From Dipteris shenzhenensis (Eukaryota > Polypodiophyta > Polypodiopsida > Gleicheniales): 64,000 bases of DNA. Shown here piece after piece: positions 32,401 to 44,460 of the stretch. The position numbers were made by a program, and so were the translations under genes. The notes under the pieces were generated by a model. That model searched no databases. It saw nothing but the letters and a program-made list of their open reading frames with translations, and was not told the DNA's origin. How positions within the stretch are numbered: the stretch's first letter is position 1; the number at the start of each line of letters is the position of its first letter. The stretch is taken from NCBI GenBank assembly GCA_047967505.1, contig CM106538.1. The stretch is one strand, 5' to 3'.

Positions 32401-35400
32401 GCAAAGTGGAGCCCTCATCTAATCAGTACTTGTTTGAATAACACACCTAGGACCGTGTTTTTCTATGATTGTGCATTACATTAAGGCAAAAACGGTGTTT
32501 TATGCTTGATAGACAATGCAAAGCATATCCGATGGGCACAATACTTTGCACAAACCTTCAACTAGGTGGAATTGACTTACATGCAAAGTGGCATTCCCAT
32601 CGTATAAGTACTTGATCGGATAACACACCTAGCAGCGTGTTTTTTTATGGATGTGCATTGAAATGTTCACAAAGAGGCACACCCATCCGATAAGTACTTG
32701 GTCAGATAACACACCTAAGGGCGTGTTTTTTTGCAGATGTGCATATCACTAGGGAAAAACGGTGTATAATGTGTGACCGGCCATGCAAAGCATATCTGAT
32801 GGTGACAATACTTTGCATGCACCTCAACCTAGTTGAAAGATACTTGCGTGCAAAGTGAATCCCTCATCTGATAAGTACTTGTTTGAATAACACACCTAGG
32901 ACCGTGTTTTTCTATGATTGTGCATTAACATTAAGGCAAAAACGGTGTTTTATGCTTCATAGACAATGCAAAGCATATCCGATGGGCATAATACTTTGCA
33001 CAAACCTTCAACTAGGTGGAATTGACTTACATGCAAAGTGGCATTCCCATCGCATAAGTACTTGATCGGATAACACACATAACAGCGTGTTTTTTTATGG
33101 ATGTGCATGACACTAGAGCAAAAATAGTATTTAATGCTCGATCGACCATACAAAGGATATCCGATGGGCACAAAAATTTTCCTATGCCTCAACCTAGGTA
33201 GTATTGAAATTTTCTCAAAGAGGCACACCCATCCGATAAGTACTTGGTCACATAACACACCTAAGGGCCTCTTTTTTTGCGGATGTGCATATCACTATGG
33301 GAAAAACAGTGTATAATGCATGATCGGCCATGCAAAGCATATCTGATGGTGACAATACTTTGCACACACCTCAACCTAGTTGAAACGGACTTGCGTGCAA
33401 AGTGGAGCCCCCATCCGATAAGTACTTGTTTGAATAACACACCTAGGACCGTGTTTTTTTATGATTGTGCATGACACTAAGGCAAAAACGGTGTTTTATG
33501 CTTGATCCACAATGCAAAGCATATCTGATGGGCACAATACTTTTCACACAACTTCAACTAGGTGGAATTGAATTACATGCAATGTGGCATTCCCATTGCA
33601 TAAGTACTTGATCGAATAACACATCTAGCAAAGTGTTTGTTTACGGATGTGCATGACACTAAGAAAAAAATGGTATTTAATGCTCGATCGACCATGCAAA
33701 GCATATTCAATGGGCACAATACTTTTCCTATGCCTTAACCTAGGTGGTATTGAAATGTTCTCAAAGAGGCACACCCATCCGATAAGTACCCCATCAGATA
33801 ACATACAAAGGGCGGCTTTTTTGGATGTGCATATCACTACCGGAAAAATGTTGTATAATGCGTAATCGACCATGCAGAGCATATCCGATGCTGACAATAC
33901 TTTGCACGCATCTCAACCTAGTTGAAATAGACTTGCGTGCAAATTGGAGTCCCAATCTAATAAGTACTTGTTTGATTAACACACCTAGGACCATGTTTTT
34001 TTATGGTTGTGCATGACACTAAGGCAAAAAGGGTGTTTTATACTTGATCGACAATGAAAAGCATATCTGATGGGAACAATACTTTGCACAAACCTTCAAA
34101 TAGGTGGAATTGACTTACATGCAAAGTGGCATGCCCATCCCATAAGTACTTGATCAGATAACATTCCTAGCAGTGTGTTTTTTTATGGATGTGCATGACA
34201 CTAATGCAAAAATGGTATTTAATGCTCGATCTACCATGCAAAGGATATCCGATTGGCACAAAAATTTTCCTATGCCTCAACCTAGGTGGTATTGAAATGT
34301 CCTCAAAGAGGCACACCCATCTGATAAGTAATTGGTCAGATAACACACCTAAGGGCATGTTTTTTTGTGGATGTGCATATCACTAGGGAAAAACGGTGTA
34401 TAATGCGTGATCGGCCATGCAAAGCATATTCGATGGTCACAATACTTTGCACGCACCTCAACCTAGTCGAAAGATACTTGCATGCAAAGTGGAGCCCCCA
34501 TCTGATAAGTACTTGTTTGAATAACACACCTAGGATCGTGGTTTTTTATGATTGTGCATTACACTAAGGAAAAAACAGTGTTTTATGCTTGATCCACAAT
34601 GCAGACCATATCCGAAGGACACAATACTTTGAAAACACCTTCAACTAGGTGGAATTGACTTACATTCGAAGTGGCATTCCCATCACATAAGCACTTGATC
34701 GGATAACACACCTAGCAGTGTGTTTTTTTACGGATATGCATGACACTAAGACAAAAATGGTATTTAATGCTCGATCGACCATGCAAATCATATCCGATGG
34801 GCACAATAATTTTCCTACACCTTAACCTATATGATCTCAAAGAGGCACACCTATCTGATAAGTACTTCGTCAGCTAACATACCTAAGGGCATGTTTTTTT
34901 TACAGATGTGCATATCACTACGGGAAAAAGGTTGTATAATGTGTGATCGACCATGCAAAGAATATCCTATGGTGACAATACTTTGCACACACCTCAAACT
35001 AGTTGAAACAGACTTTCATGCAAAGTGGAGCCCCCATCCGATAAGTACTTATTTGAATAACACACTTAGGACCGTGTTTTTTTATGTTTGTGCATGACAC
35101 TAAGGCAAAAACGGTGTTTTATGCTTGATTGACAATGCAAAGCATATCCGATGGGCACAATACTTTGCACACACCTTTGAATAGGTGGAATTGACTTACA
35201 TGCAAAGTGGCATGCCCATCCCATAAGTGCTTGATCAGATAACATTCCTAGCGGTGTGTTTTTTTATGGATGTGCATGACACTCGAGCAGAAATAGTATT
35301 TAATGCTTGATCGACCATGCAAAGGATATCTGATGGGCACAACACTTTCCCTTGCCTCAACCTAGGTGGTATTGAAATGTTCTCAAAGAGGCACACCCAT

Positions 35401-38400
35401 CCGATAAGTACTTGGTCAGTAACACCCCTAAGGGTGTGTTTTTTTGCGGATGTGCATATCACTAGGGAAAAAATGGTGTATAATGCGTGATCAGCCATGC
35501 AAAGAATATCGGGTGGTCATAATACTTTGCACACACCTGAACCTAGTTGAAAGATAATTGCATGGAAAGTGGGGCCCCCATCTGATAAGTACTTGTTTGA
35601 ATAAGACACCTAGGACCGTGTTTTTTTATGATTGTGCATTACACTAAGGCAAAAACGGTGTTTCATGCTTGATCCACAATGCAAAGCATATTTGATGGGC
35701 AAAATACTTTGCATACCCCTTCAACTAGTTAGAATTGAATTACATTGAAAGTGGCATTCCCATCGCATAAGTAACTTGTTGGGATAACACACCTAGCAGT
35801 GTGTTTTTTTACGGATGTGCATGACACTAAGGCAAAAATGGTATTTAATGATCGATCGACCATGCAAAGCATATCCAATGGGCACAATACATTTCCTATG
35901 CCTTAACCTAGGTGGTATTGAAATGTTCTCAAAGAGGCACACCCATCCCATAAGTACTTGCTCAGATAACATACCTAAAGGTGTGTTTTTTTGCGGATGT
36001 GCATATCACTACTGAAAGAATGTTGTATAATGCATGATCGATCATGCAAAGCATATCCAATGGTGACAATACTTTGCACGCACCTCAACCTAGTTGATAG
36101 GGACTTGCGTGCAAAGTGGAGCCCCCATCCGATAAGTACTTGTTTGAATAGCACACCTAGGACCATGTTGTTTTATGGTTGTGCATGACACTAAGGCAAA
36201 AACGGTGTTTTAAGCTTGATGGACAATGCAAAGCATATCCGATGGGCACAATACTTTCCACACACCTTCAAGTAGTTGGAATTGACTTACATGAAAAGTG
36301 GCATTCCCATCGCATAAGTACTTGATCGGATAACACACCTAGCAACGTGTTTTTTTACAGATGTGCATCACACTAAGGCAAAAATGGTATTTAATGCTCG
36401 ATCAACCATGCAAAGCATATCCGATGGGCACAATACTTTTCCTACACCTTAACCTAGGTGGTATTGAAATGTTCTCAAAGAGGCACACCCATCCGATAAG
36501 TACTTGGTCAGATAACATACCTAAGGGCGTGTTTTTTGGTGGATGTGCATATCACTGGGGGAAAAACATTGTATAATGCATAATCGACCATGCAGAGCAT
36601 ATCCGATGGTGACAATACTTTGCACACATCTCAACCTAGTTGAAACAGACTTGCATGCAAAGTGGAGCCCCCATCCAATAAGTACTTTGATTAACACACC
36701 TAGGACCATGTTTTTTTATGGTTGTGCATGACACTAAGGCAAAAACAGTGTTTTATGCTTGATCGACAATGCAAAGCATATCCGATGGGCACAATACTTT
36801 GCACACACCTTCAAGTAGGTGGAATTGACTTACATGCAAAGTGGCATTCCCATCGCATAAGTACTTAATCTGATAACAAACCTAGCAATGTGTTTTTTTA
36901 CAGATGTGCATGACACTAAGGCAAAAATGGTATTTAATGCTCGATCAACCATGGAAAGCATATCCGATGGGCACAATACTTTTCCTACACCTTATCCTAG
37001 GCGGTATTGAAATGTCCTCAAAGAGGCACACCCATCCGATAAGTACTTGTTCAGATAACATACCTAAGGGCATGTTTTTTTGCGGATGTGCATATCACTA
37101 CCGGAAAAACATTTTATAATGCATAAACGACCATGAAGAGCATATCCGATGGTGACAATACTTTGGACGCATCTCAACCTAGTTGAAACGGACTTGTGTG
37201 CAAAGTGGAGCCCCCATCTGATAAGTACTTGTTTGATTAACACACCTAGGACCGTGTTTTTTAATGGTTGTGCATGATACTAAGGCAAAAACGGTGTTTT
37301 ATGCTTGATCAACAATGCAAAGCATATCCGATGGGCAAAATACTTTGCACACACCTTCAACTAGGTGGAATTGACTTACATGGAAATTGGCATTCCCATC
37401 GCATAGGTACTTGATCGGATAACACACCTAGCAGCAGCATGTTTATTTACGGATATGCATGGCACTAAGGCAAAAATGGTATTTAATGCTCGATCGACCA
37501 TGCAAAGGATATCCGATGGGCACAATACTTTTCCTATGCCTTAGCCTAGGTGGTATTGAAATGTTATCAAAGGGGACACCCATCCGATAAGTACTTGGTC
37601 AGATAACATACCTAAGGGCGTGTTTTTTTGCATATGTGCATATCACTACAAGAAAAACGGTGTACAATGCGTGATCGACCATGCAAAGTATATCCAATGG
37701 TTACAATACTTTGCACACACCTCAACCTAGTTGAAAGATACTTGCATGCAAAGTGGAGCCCCCATCTGATAAGTACTTGTTATAATAACACACCTAGGAT
37801 CATGTTTTTTTATGGTTGTGCATTACACTAGAGTAAAAATGGTGTTTTATGTTTCATCGACAATGCAAAGCATATCCATGGGCATAATACTTTGCACAAA
37901 CCTTAAATGAGGTGGAATTTACTTACATTCAAAGTGGCATGCCCATCCCATAAGTACTTGATCAAAGAACATACCTAGCAGCATGTTTTTCTACGGATGT
38001 GCATGACACCAAGGCAAAAATGGTATTTAATGCTCGATCAACCATGAAAAGCATATGCGATGGGCACTATACTTTTCCTAAACCTCAACCTAGGTGGGAT
38101 TGACATGTTTTTAAATAGGCAACCCATCCGATAAGTACTTGGTCAGATAACACACCTAAGGGTGTGTTTTTTTGTGGATGTGCATATCACTAGGGAAAAA
38201 ATGGTGTATAATGCGTGATCGGCCATGCAAACCATACCCGATGGTCACAATACTTTGAATGAACCTCAACCTAGTTGAAACCAACTTTTGTGCAAAGTGG
38301 AGCCCCCATCTGAGAAGTACTTGTTTGAATAATAGACCTAGGATGTGTTTTTTTTATGGTTGTGCATGACACTAAAGGGAAAACGGTGTTTTATGCTTGA

Positions 38401-38645
38401 TCGACAATGCAAAGCATATGCGATGGGCACAATACTTTGCATACACCTTCAACTAGATGGAATTGACTTACATGCAAAGTGGCACGCCCATCCCATAAGT
38501 ACTTGATCAGATAACATACCTAGCATCGTGTTTTTTTACGGATGTGATTGACACTAGAGCAAAAATAGTATTTAATGCCTCGATCGACCATGCAAAGGAT
38601 AACTTGGTGTGTCCATCTGATGAGTACTTGATCGGATAACTTCTC
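29470..38645. repeat. Satellite array: about 181-bp monomers in a roughly 543-bp trimeric higher-order repeat
   Basis: Every monomer carries versions of TGCAAAGCATATCCGATGGG, CACAATACTTTGCAC and CGATAAGTACTTGxTxxGATAA, spaced about 181 bp apart. From about 31100 to 38560 three monomer types alternate in fixed order. Type A has GTGGAATTGACTTACATGC; type B has GGTATTGAAATGTTCTCAAA; type C has the CATATCACTAGGG start and AAGTGGAGCCCCCAT. Type C starts recur near 31166, 31736, 32290, 33277, 33825, 34367, 35991, 36543, 37628 and 38170, with further copies between. From 29470 to 31100 monomers are more divergent and the three-step order is unclear. The short open frames in the array are repeat artefacts. 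Confidence 0.92.
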
Positions 38646-38767
38646 CCACCAATAAATTAAATACTAATAAAAAATTATATAAATGAGTAGATTATTAAAA
38701 AGAGACTAATATGTATGTAATTGTTGCTACTGCAGCAGCTTGCTTGTAAAGGACTCTCATAAAGGAG

Positions 38768-39892
38768 ATGGCTATAGATTTTGTTCCAGGGATGGATGTG
38801 ATTTTATGTAGCAAAAGCGAAGTAGTTGCATTTGCTACAATCCATGATAGTGATCCCAATTTAGTTTGCCACTTTCGAAGACTTGGCAAAGATAAGGTGG
38901 CAGTTATTGTATCAAAGATTCTTAGCACACATGTTGAGCTAAAGTATAAATGTGGAGATATGGAAACACTTGGAGATGTTATGCCCTACAATACATCCAA
39001 CAAATCATTTATAGCATGGGACAAAGATGAGACTTATGCAACAGACATTATTAGGAATACAAAGTGCACCACCTTGGATTTTACTATAGGGGACATTCTA
39101 CAAATGAGATCATTTTCAAATAAGACTATAGCAGAAGGTAAAGTATTGGGATTTGAACAAGTGGAGCAATGGTCATTTGCACAGATGAAGATTCTAAAAG
39201 TCACTGATGATGGTATGGTTGATCACGTAACATCCTTATGTGATCCCTACTATGAGGTAGGCAAGAATATGAGATGGAGCATGCAATTTTTAAACATGAG
39301 AAAGAGGCGCGTGGTTTTCAATGATAAAGACAAGGTATACTACAATATCAAAGGACCTAAAAAGCGTGCCCATGTGCTAGGCTCTATCACTTCAAATGTG
39401 GATGATTTCAATGTACTCAATTATAGAAGTGACATCTTATCTGGAGTGGTGGATGATTTCATTGGTTCTGAGAAACAAAATGATTTTAGAAGCGAAGCCT
39501 TATCTAGGGTGGATGAATTCTTGCACAGTGAGAAGGGCAAAGGTTTCAATAGCGATGTCTTGTCAAGTGTGGATGAGTTCATGCATATTAATAAACCTGG
39601 TGTCAATCAAGCTTGTGGATTTGTGAAAGCCATGCAAGATGTCCCAATGAGCGATGTTCTCTCAGGAGTGGAAGAGTTTCAAGGTTCTCAATACTCTCGT
39701 AGAATATTGAATTCATTGAATGGTCCTAAGAGTATGTTAAAAACGAGGATGAGATCAACAGAGGATTATTCAATATTTAACTTTGATTGTGATATGGCCA
39801 AGGATGCAATGACCAATCATGGATGCTTGGTTACAAACAAATGTGAGGAGAAGAAGTGCATAAATACAGATAACAACGTGCACGAGGAATGA
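38768..39892 (+). CDS. 374-residue protein with four SDxLSxVDEF repeats, next to a transposase-like gene
   Basis: The uninterrupted frame starts MAIDFVPGMDVILCSKSEVV. The first 90 residues (PGMDVILCSKSEVVAFATIH, VSKILSTHVELKYKCGDMET) resemble, from memory and weakly, N-terminal domains of plant transposon proteins of the DUF8039 sort. Residues 100-210 are unrecognised. From about residue 215 there are four roughly 20-residue repeats: RSDILSGVVDDFIGSEKQND, RSEALSRVDEFLHSEKGKGF, NSDVLSSVDEFMHINKPG and MSDVLSGVEEFQGSQYS. The gene begins about 120 bp after the satellite ends. It is followed at 39893-40024 by broken lysine-rich frame sequence leading into the DUF7869-type gene, so the two could once have been one element. 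Confidence 0.6.
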   Translation: MAIDFVPGMDVILCSKSEVVAFATIHDSDPNLVCHFRRLGKDKVAVIVSKILSTHVELKYKCGDMETLGDVMPYNTSNKSFIAWDKDETYATDIIRNTKCTTLDFTIGDILQMRSFSNKTIAEGKVLGFEQVEQWSFAQMKILKVTDDGMVDHVTSLCDPYYEVGKNMRWSMQFLNMRKRRVVFNDKDKVYYNIKGPKKRAHVLGSITSNVDDFNVLNYRSDILSGVVDDFIGSEKQNDFRSEALSRVDEFLHSEKGKGFNSDVLSSVDEFMHINKPGVNQACGFVKAMQDVPMSDVLSGVEEFQGSQYSRRILNSLNGPKSMLKTRMRSTEDYSIFNFDCDMAKDAMTNHGCLVTNKCEEKKCINTDNNVHEE

Positions 39893-40024
39893 AAACGGTC
39901 ATACAGATGCATGAAGAGAAAGCGAATCTAGGTAGATCCACAAAAGCAACCAAAGAGGAAGAGAGTAATGAAGGAGGAGAACATGTTAAATGCATTGGGA
40001 TATCTATGTTACAAGTGAAGATGT

Positions 40025-42165
40025 ATGCGCTTCATTGATCTTGCAGACATCAGGGAATGTAGAGGATACGTGTGGCAAAGAAGAGGAAGCGAAAGAAATG
40101 AATACCTTCTCACAAGTCTCTCTTGCTTTCTTCAAAATGGCAATAAAAGGCTAAGTTCAAGACAAAAGGTAAAACCTCTTGTAAATGGAAAAAAGATTTG
40201 CAATAAGGCATATCACAATATTACTGGATTATCCCATGGTACAGATTGGGATTTAGTCACCAAGGCAAAGGGCGGCAACAGATTTAGCATTCGCAGTAAT
40301 AGAGGAAGGTTCAAATCAAGAATCTCAATTGTCAAGGCAGCAGCAATTTTGCAAGACTTCATACATGAAAATGCTTTACCTCAACCCCATATATCTACCA
40401 AACTCCCTAACGGTGACGCGATCACTGAAATGCACCTTCCAATGGGCTTGACAAAGCTCAAAGTATTTGACTCTATTGCAGAAAAGCAAAGGCAAAGAGG
40501 GGATGCTGTAGCTTCTTCTCATACTTTGTATACTCTTTGGAAGAAGAACTTTGGATATGTTAAAATCCCAAGGACGCAAAAAATGTCAAAGTGCAATGTC
40601 TGTGATGATTTAAAGCGAGTAATTGAGAGTGCAACATGTCCAAATCAAAGGGAATTATACAAAAAAAACCAAAAATCTCATCATGACATTATTCGACATT
40701 CTAGACAAAAATATGCATTTTGGAAGGAGCAAGCTATTTTGCATCCCGATGACTACATGTGCCTTATTGTAGATGGCATGGATCAGAATACAACAACATT
40801 GCCTTGTTTTGTTGCCACTCCATCTAAATTACAAGGAAAGCACTTTCTAAAGACACATCTATGTGGAGTGTTAGTGCATGGAATTAAGTTCTTTGTAGAT
40901 ATATGGATTGATTCCTTGCATCTACATGATAGAAATCAAGTTGTAACATCTATTATGAAGGCGATTCGCAATGTACATGCAGAAAAAGGTCGCCTACCAT
41001 CGACTTTGAGAATACAAGCTAATAATTACTGGCAAGAAAATAAGAATGTACTCATGTTTGCATTCTGCTCCATGCTAGTTTCTCATCGAATCTTCAATGA
41101 GGTCGAATGTGGAATTTTTGTATGTTGGGCATACACATGAGGATATCGATCAGGTTTTTAGCACAGTCTCAAGGGAGCTTAAATGCAAGAATGTGGAGAC
41201 AATAGATGACTTGGTAAGAAGATGTGGCAGGCAAGTTGGTGGTCGTAAGGAAAGTACAGTATGTGAGAGGCTCAAAAGAATGTATGATTGGAAGAGCTTC
41301 ATTATACCTTTCATACAAACACGTGGTGATGCATTGACAGGTCATACCAATCCACACTACTTTCCTTTTTTTTTTTTAAGATGAAAAACCCGTAATGCAA
41401 TGGCAACAGTATTGTCATGATACAAAAAGGGAACCTGAAGAACCTTACAGTCTCTTAACTTCAATTCCCAGCAAGGAAAGGTATCCAACATGGGCTCCTA
41501 TACAAGAATTCAATGAGAGGTCTAACTATAAAATAGAAGGATTAAAAGCATTTATTACATACAAAGAGAAAATGCTCGGAGATATCCTGATTTGAAGCCT
41601 ACTTGGAGAGAACACACTACCACTATAATTAACAAGACACAAAATTTAATAAAGGACCTTGAGAGTGTGCGAGGCTCAAAGGATGTCAAGGAAGAATGCA
41701 ATATGTTTTGGCCAAATGTTCATAACGATTTGCACCCAGCTGTAGTCTTTGAAAATGAATTTGTATCATTACTTCCACATCCATATTGTGGACCAAAGAA
41801 GAGAGAGTTTATGCCACAAGTAGATATAGAGGTTGATTGTTTTTTGTGGTTCGGCCATCAAATTATGAATATGAGAATGTGAAGTTTTGGGTTGCAAAAG
41901 TAGTTGATGGGGAGTTGATGTGCAAAGAGATGACCAAGGGAGAACTACAACATTTACAGCGGTATGGTATGAGCCAAAGGGCAGGAAGGAGAATATGGAA
42001 AATAACACATTGTATACTAATTGTATAATGAAGGAGTGGGTCCCAAATGATGAAGCGGTCTCTCAAGTTTCGACAAAGACAATCATAGTGTCTTGGCATT
42101 CAAGGGCAAAGAAATCAAAGAAGCGCATGGGATATGAGGTAGAAGGAAAAATAAAAATACCATAG
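40025..42165 (+). pseudogene. DUF7869-type transposase-like protein, frameshifted
   Basis: The first frame (to 41140) has VNGKKICNKAYHNITGLSHG, a CNVC pair in SKCNVCDDLKRVIE, HHDIIRHSRQKYAFW, LIVDGMDQNTTTLPCF, LCGVLVHGIKFFVDIW and LRIQANNYWQENKNVLMFAF. After a 1-bp shift near 41100 the next frame gives FLYVGHTHEDIDQVFSTVS. Later frames (41395, 41592, 41837, 41920) carry the C-terminal region, ending IIVSWHSRAKKSKKRMGYEV. This order (IC-x-AF, CxxC, DGMDQ, DN-x-NKN, GHTHEDID) is how I remember the DUF7869 family, whose acidic residues suggest a DDE-like nuclease. Where the family has DN, this copy reads NN. Several stops and shifts make it a pseudogene. Confidence 0.62.
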
Positions 42166-42377
42166 CAAAGTATTTTGCATATACACGAATTTTTAAGGAT
42201 GCTCGCCATAGAGGAAGTAGAAGGAGACAACGCAAATGAAGAATGTCCATAATTAAAGCTTTGTATTGAAGTCCATTGAAGGATTTTATTTGGGTACTAG
42301 GCAAGAAGCCAATTCAAGACAATTATAATCAGAGTCATCACCTCCTATGTCAAATGAGAGTCAAAATATGCATTGGA

Positions 42378-42600
42378 TGTCACCCAAGGGTCAAGGCCTG
42401 GCAAGACAATAGGGAGTTAATGTAGATGGCACTTGGCAAGGGACTGTCACATTGAGCAATAAGACAATGGGGAGTCAATGCACCCAAGGGGCAAGGCTTG
42501 GCAAGACAAGTGGGAGTTGAAGCAGATGGCACCTGGTAAGGGACTATCATGACATTGAGCAATAAGACAATGGGGAGTCGAATGATGCAGATGGCACGAA
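42378..42600. repeat. Two-copy tandem repeat, about 110 bp unit
   Basis: The words CACCCAAGGGxCAAGGC, TGGCAAGACAA, GCAGATGGCACxTGG and GAGCAATAAGACAATGGGGA occur in the same order twice, with a short third piece at the end. Confidence 0.7.
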
Positions 42601-43979
42601 TTGAGGCTCTTTAAAAGCAACAATTTAAATTGTAAACATATGTTCAATCTATATCATTTTGGATACAAAGACTCCAGTTGAGAGCAACGTCTCTCAATGT
42701 AAACATATAATGATAGCTATAATTGCTATTATAATTCTTTGGTTCAATACAAAACTTGGGTCTTCTGGCATCATGTCTTTTTTTTATTTATTAAAAGTTT
42801 TAAAAATTTTGTGCATATTGCGAGTGAATTTTCATGAAATATTTAAGTCTTCTTTCATGGATTTATAAATTTATTACATCAAGGAAAAATATTAAAAATA
42901 ATTAGATTAACAAATAACTTAGGTATAGCTAGAATTTCTAATATAGGATTATTTCAAATTCTTGCATGTTGGTGCAAAAGTATAGATTGAAAAAACAATA
43001 TTTTTATGTGAATATGATAGTGCCACAAAGTGAACTTTTGATTTGGGAAGAATATTTTCAGAAAGTAAAATTTTGATTTGGGAAGGATATTTTCACAAAG
43101 TAAACTTTTCATTTGGGAAGGATTTTTGGGCTTCGTCCAAAAACAACAGAAAAAGTCCAAAATTATTGAAATAGGTGTTTTAAATACTAGTGTAGAAGTG
43201 CCTATTGTATTTTCATTGACTTAGATCATAGTCCAATGAATGACTTGGAAATTACCAGTTGAATAGAGCTATAAACTAACCTTGAAGACATTTTACAAAG
43301 ATAAGAATTCAAAAATGTCATCTTCACTTTAAATTTTAGAAATAAAATAACTAAGTATTGTATTATACAACTAGATAGAAATGTGCATTTTATAAATATT
43401 TATATCCTAAAGTTGAAGAAATTTTACAAGGATTGGAATTTAAAAAATATAATCTTGATTTTGAATTCTAGAAATGAGACAATTGATTATTGTATTATAT
43501 AATTAAATAGTACTTTGAAACTTTTAAACAACCACATGTTTTGTTTACAAAAAAATAGATTTGTTAGATTGCAACACAAAAATGCAATTACAAGTAAATA
43601 ATGATAGCATAGATTAAGGCATTGTTACAGCATCTCGTTGCTATGTGTTGCTTGTTGGTCGTGTGTTGTTGAACATGCATGATTCATTTGGTTGGCTGTG
43701 GGTTGTTCCTTTGTGTTCAATTTGTACTGAAGGAGTTGCCGTATATGTTGTAGTTGTAGTTGTGGTGCTTGTTGCAGGCTGGCCAAGTGCCATTGTGTCA
43801 ATGGTGTGGATGCACTGGTGGAGAGCTATGTAATGGGACGTGGGACCCGCCGCTCATTGGCCACCCTTGCTATCGTGATTTGATTGCAGGTAGTTCATTT
43901 TTATTGTGTGAGGAGTCATTCCATGCTAAATTAGAGGTCTTTGAATTGTTTGTGGTCTAGTGGTGGCTGTAGTTTAGGT
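42601..43979. other. AT-rich sequence without a supported gene
   Basis: It contains three short AACTTTTGATTTGGGAAGxAT duplications at 43030-43125 and a degenerate tandem duplication of roughly 120 bp at 43285-43520 (TTTTACAAxGATxxGAATT, then GTATTGTATTATA). From 43620 to 43940 a more GC-balanced stretch contains a short open segment with CQWCGCTGGELC that I cannot assign. Confidence 0.45.
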
Positions 43980-44360
43980 TGTTGGAGGCCGTTGACTTCA
44001 CAATCATCTATAGAAAAGCTTGATGAAGAAGAGCAAGAATTGCCAAAAACACCCCAAGCAGAGCCACAACAACTCAGACGGTCTACTAGGGAAAGCAGAC
44101 CTCTAGCCAGATTGACATATGCTCAGAAAGGCAAAGCAATTCAGGTGGAAACCACCAATTATGCTCTTATGACTACCATCATGGCTACAAAAGAGCCAGT
44201 GTACTTTGAAGATGCAGTAGACAAGGCAGAATAGCAAACTACTATGAATGAAAATGGATGCTTCATATAAGTATAATACTTGGGAATTATGTGACCTTCC
44301 ACTAGGAAAGAAGGCTATAGCAAAGAAATGGGTATACAATGCAGATGGAAGAATTGAAAA
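43980..44360 (+). pseudogene. Ty1/copia retrotransposon fragment (integrase tail to start of reverse transcriptase)
   Basis: It encodes LRRSTRESRPLARLTYAQKG, then NYALMTTIMATKEPVYFEDA, then, after a stop and frame shifts, NTWELCDLPLGKKAIAKKWV. These match the conserved copia run of (R)RSxRxxxPxxRL, EPxxxxEAxxxxxW, and TWxLxxLPxGKKxIxxKWV at the integrase/reverse-transcriptase boundary. The rest of the polyprotein and any LTRs are missing, and the frame is broken at 44232. It is a short relic. Confidence 0.7.
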
Positions 44361-44460
44361 TGTTACATGCAACCTGAATGGGTAGTATTTTTCATATTCC
44401 ACCAAGCTTGATGGTTTCTTTTGCCCTTTTTTTCCTATTACCTTTCCACTTGGCTCCAAT

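Noticed and set aside
31166-37831. Dozens of similar 60-90 residue frames with CKAYPM-like words
   Set aside because: They recur every 181 or 543 bp because they are translations of the satellite monomers, and they are broken at different points.
31100-38600. Possible CRISPR-like array, given regular spacing
   Set aside because: The units are contiguous 181-bp satellite monomers with no short identical repeats separated by unique spacers, and the context is a plant nuclear genome.
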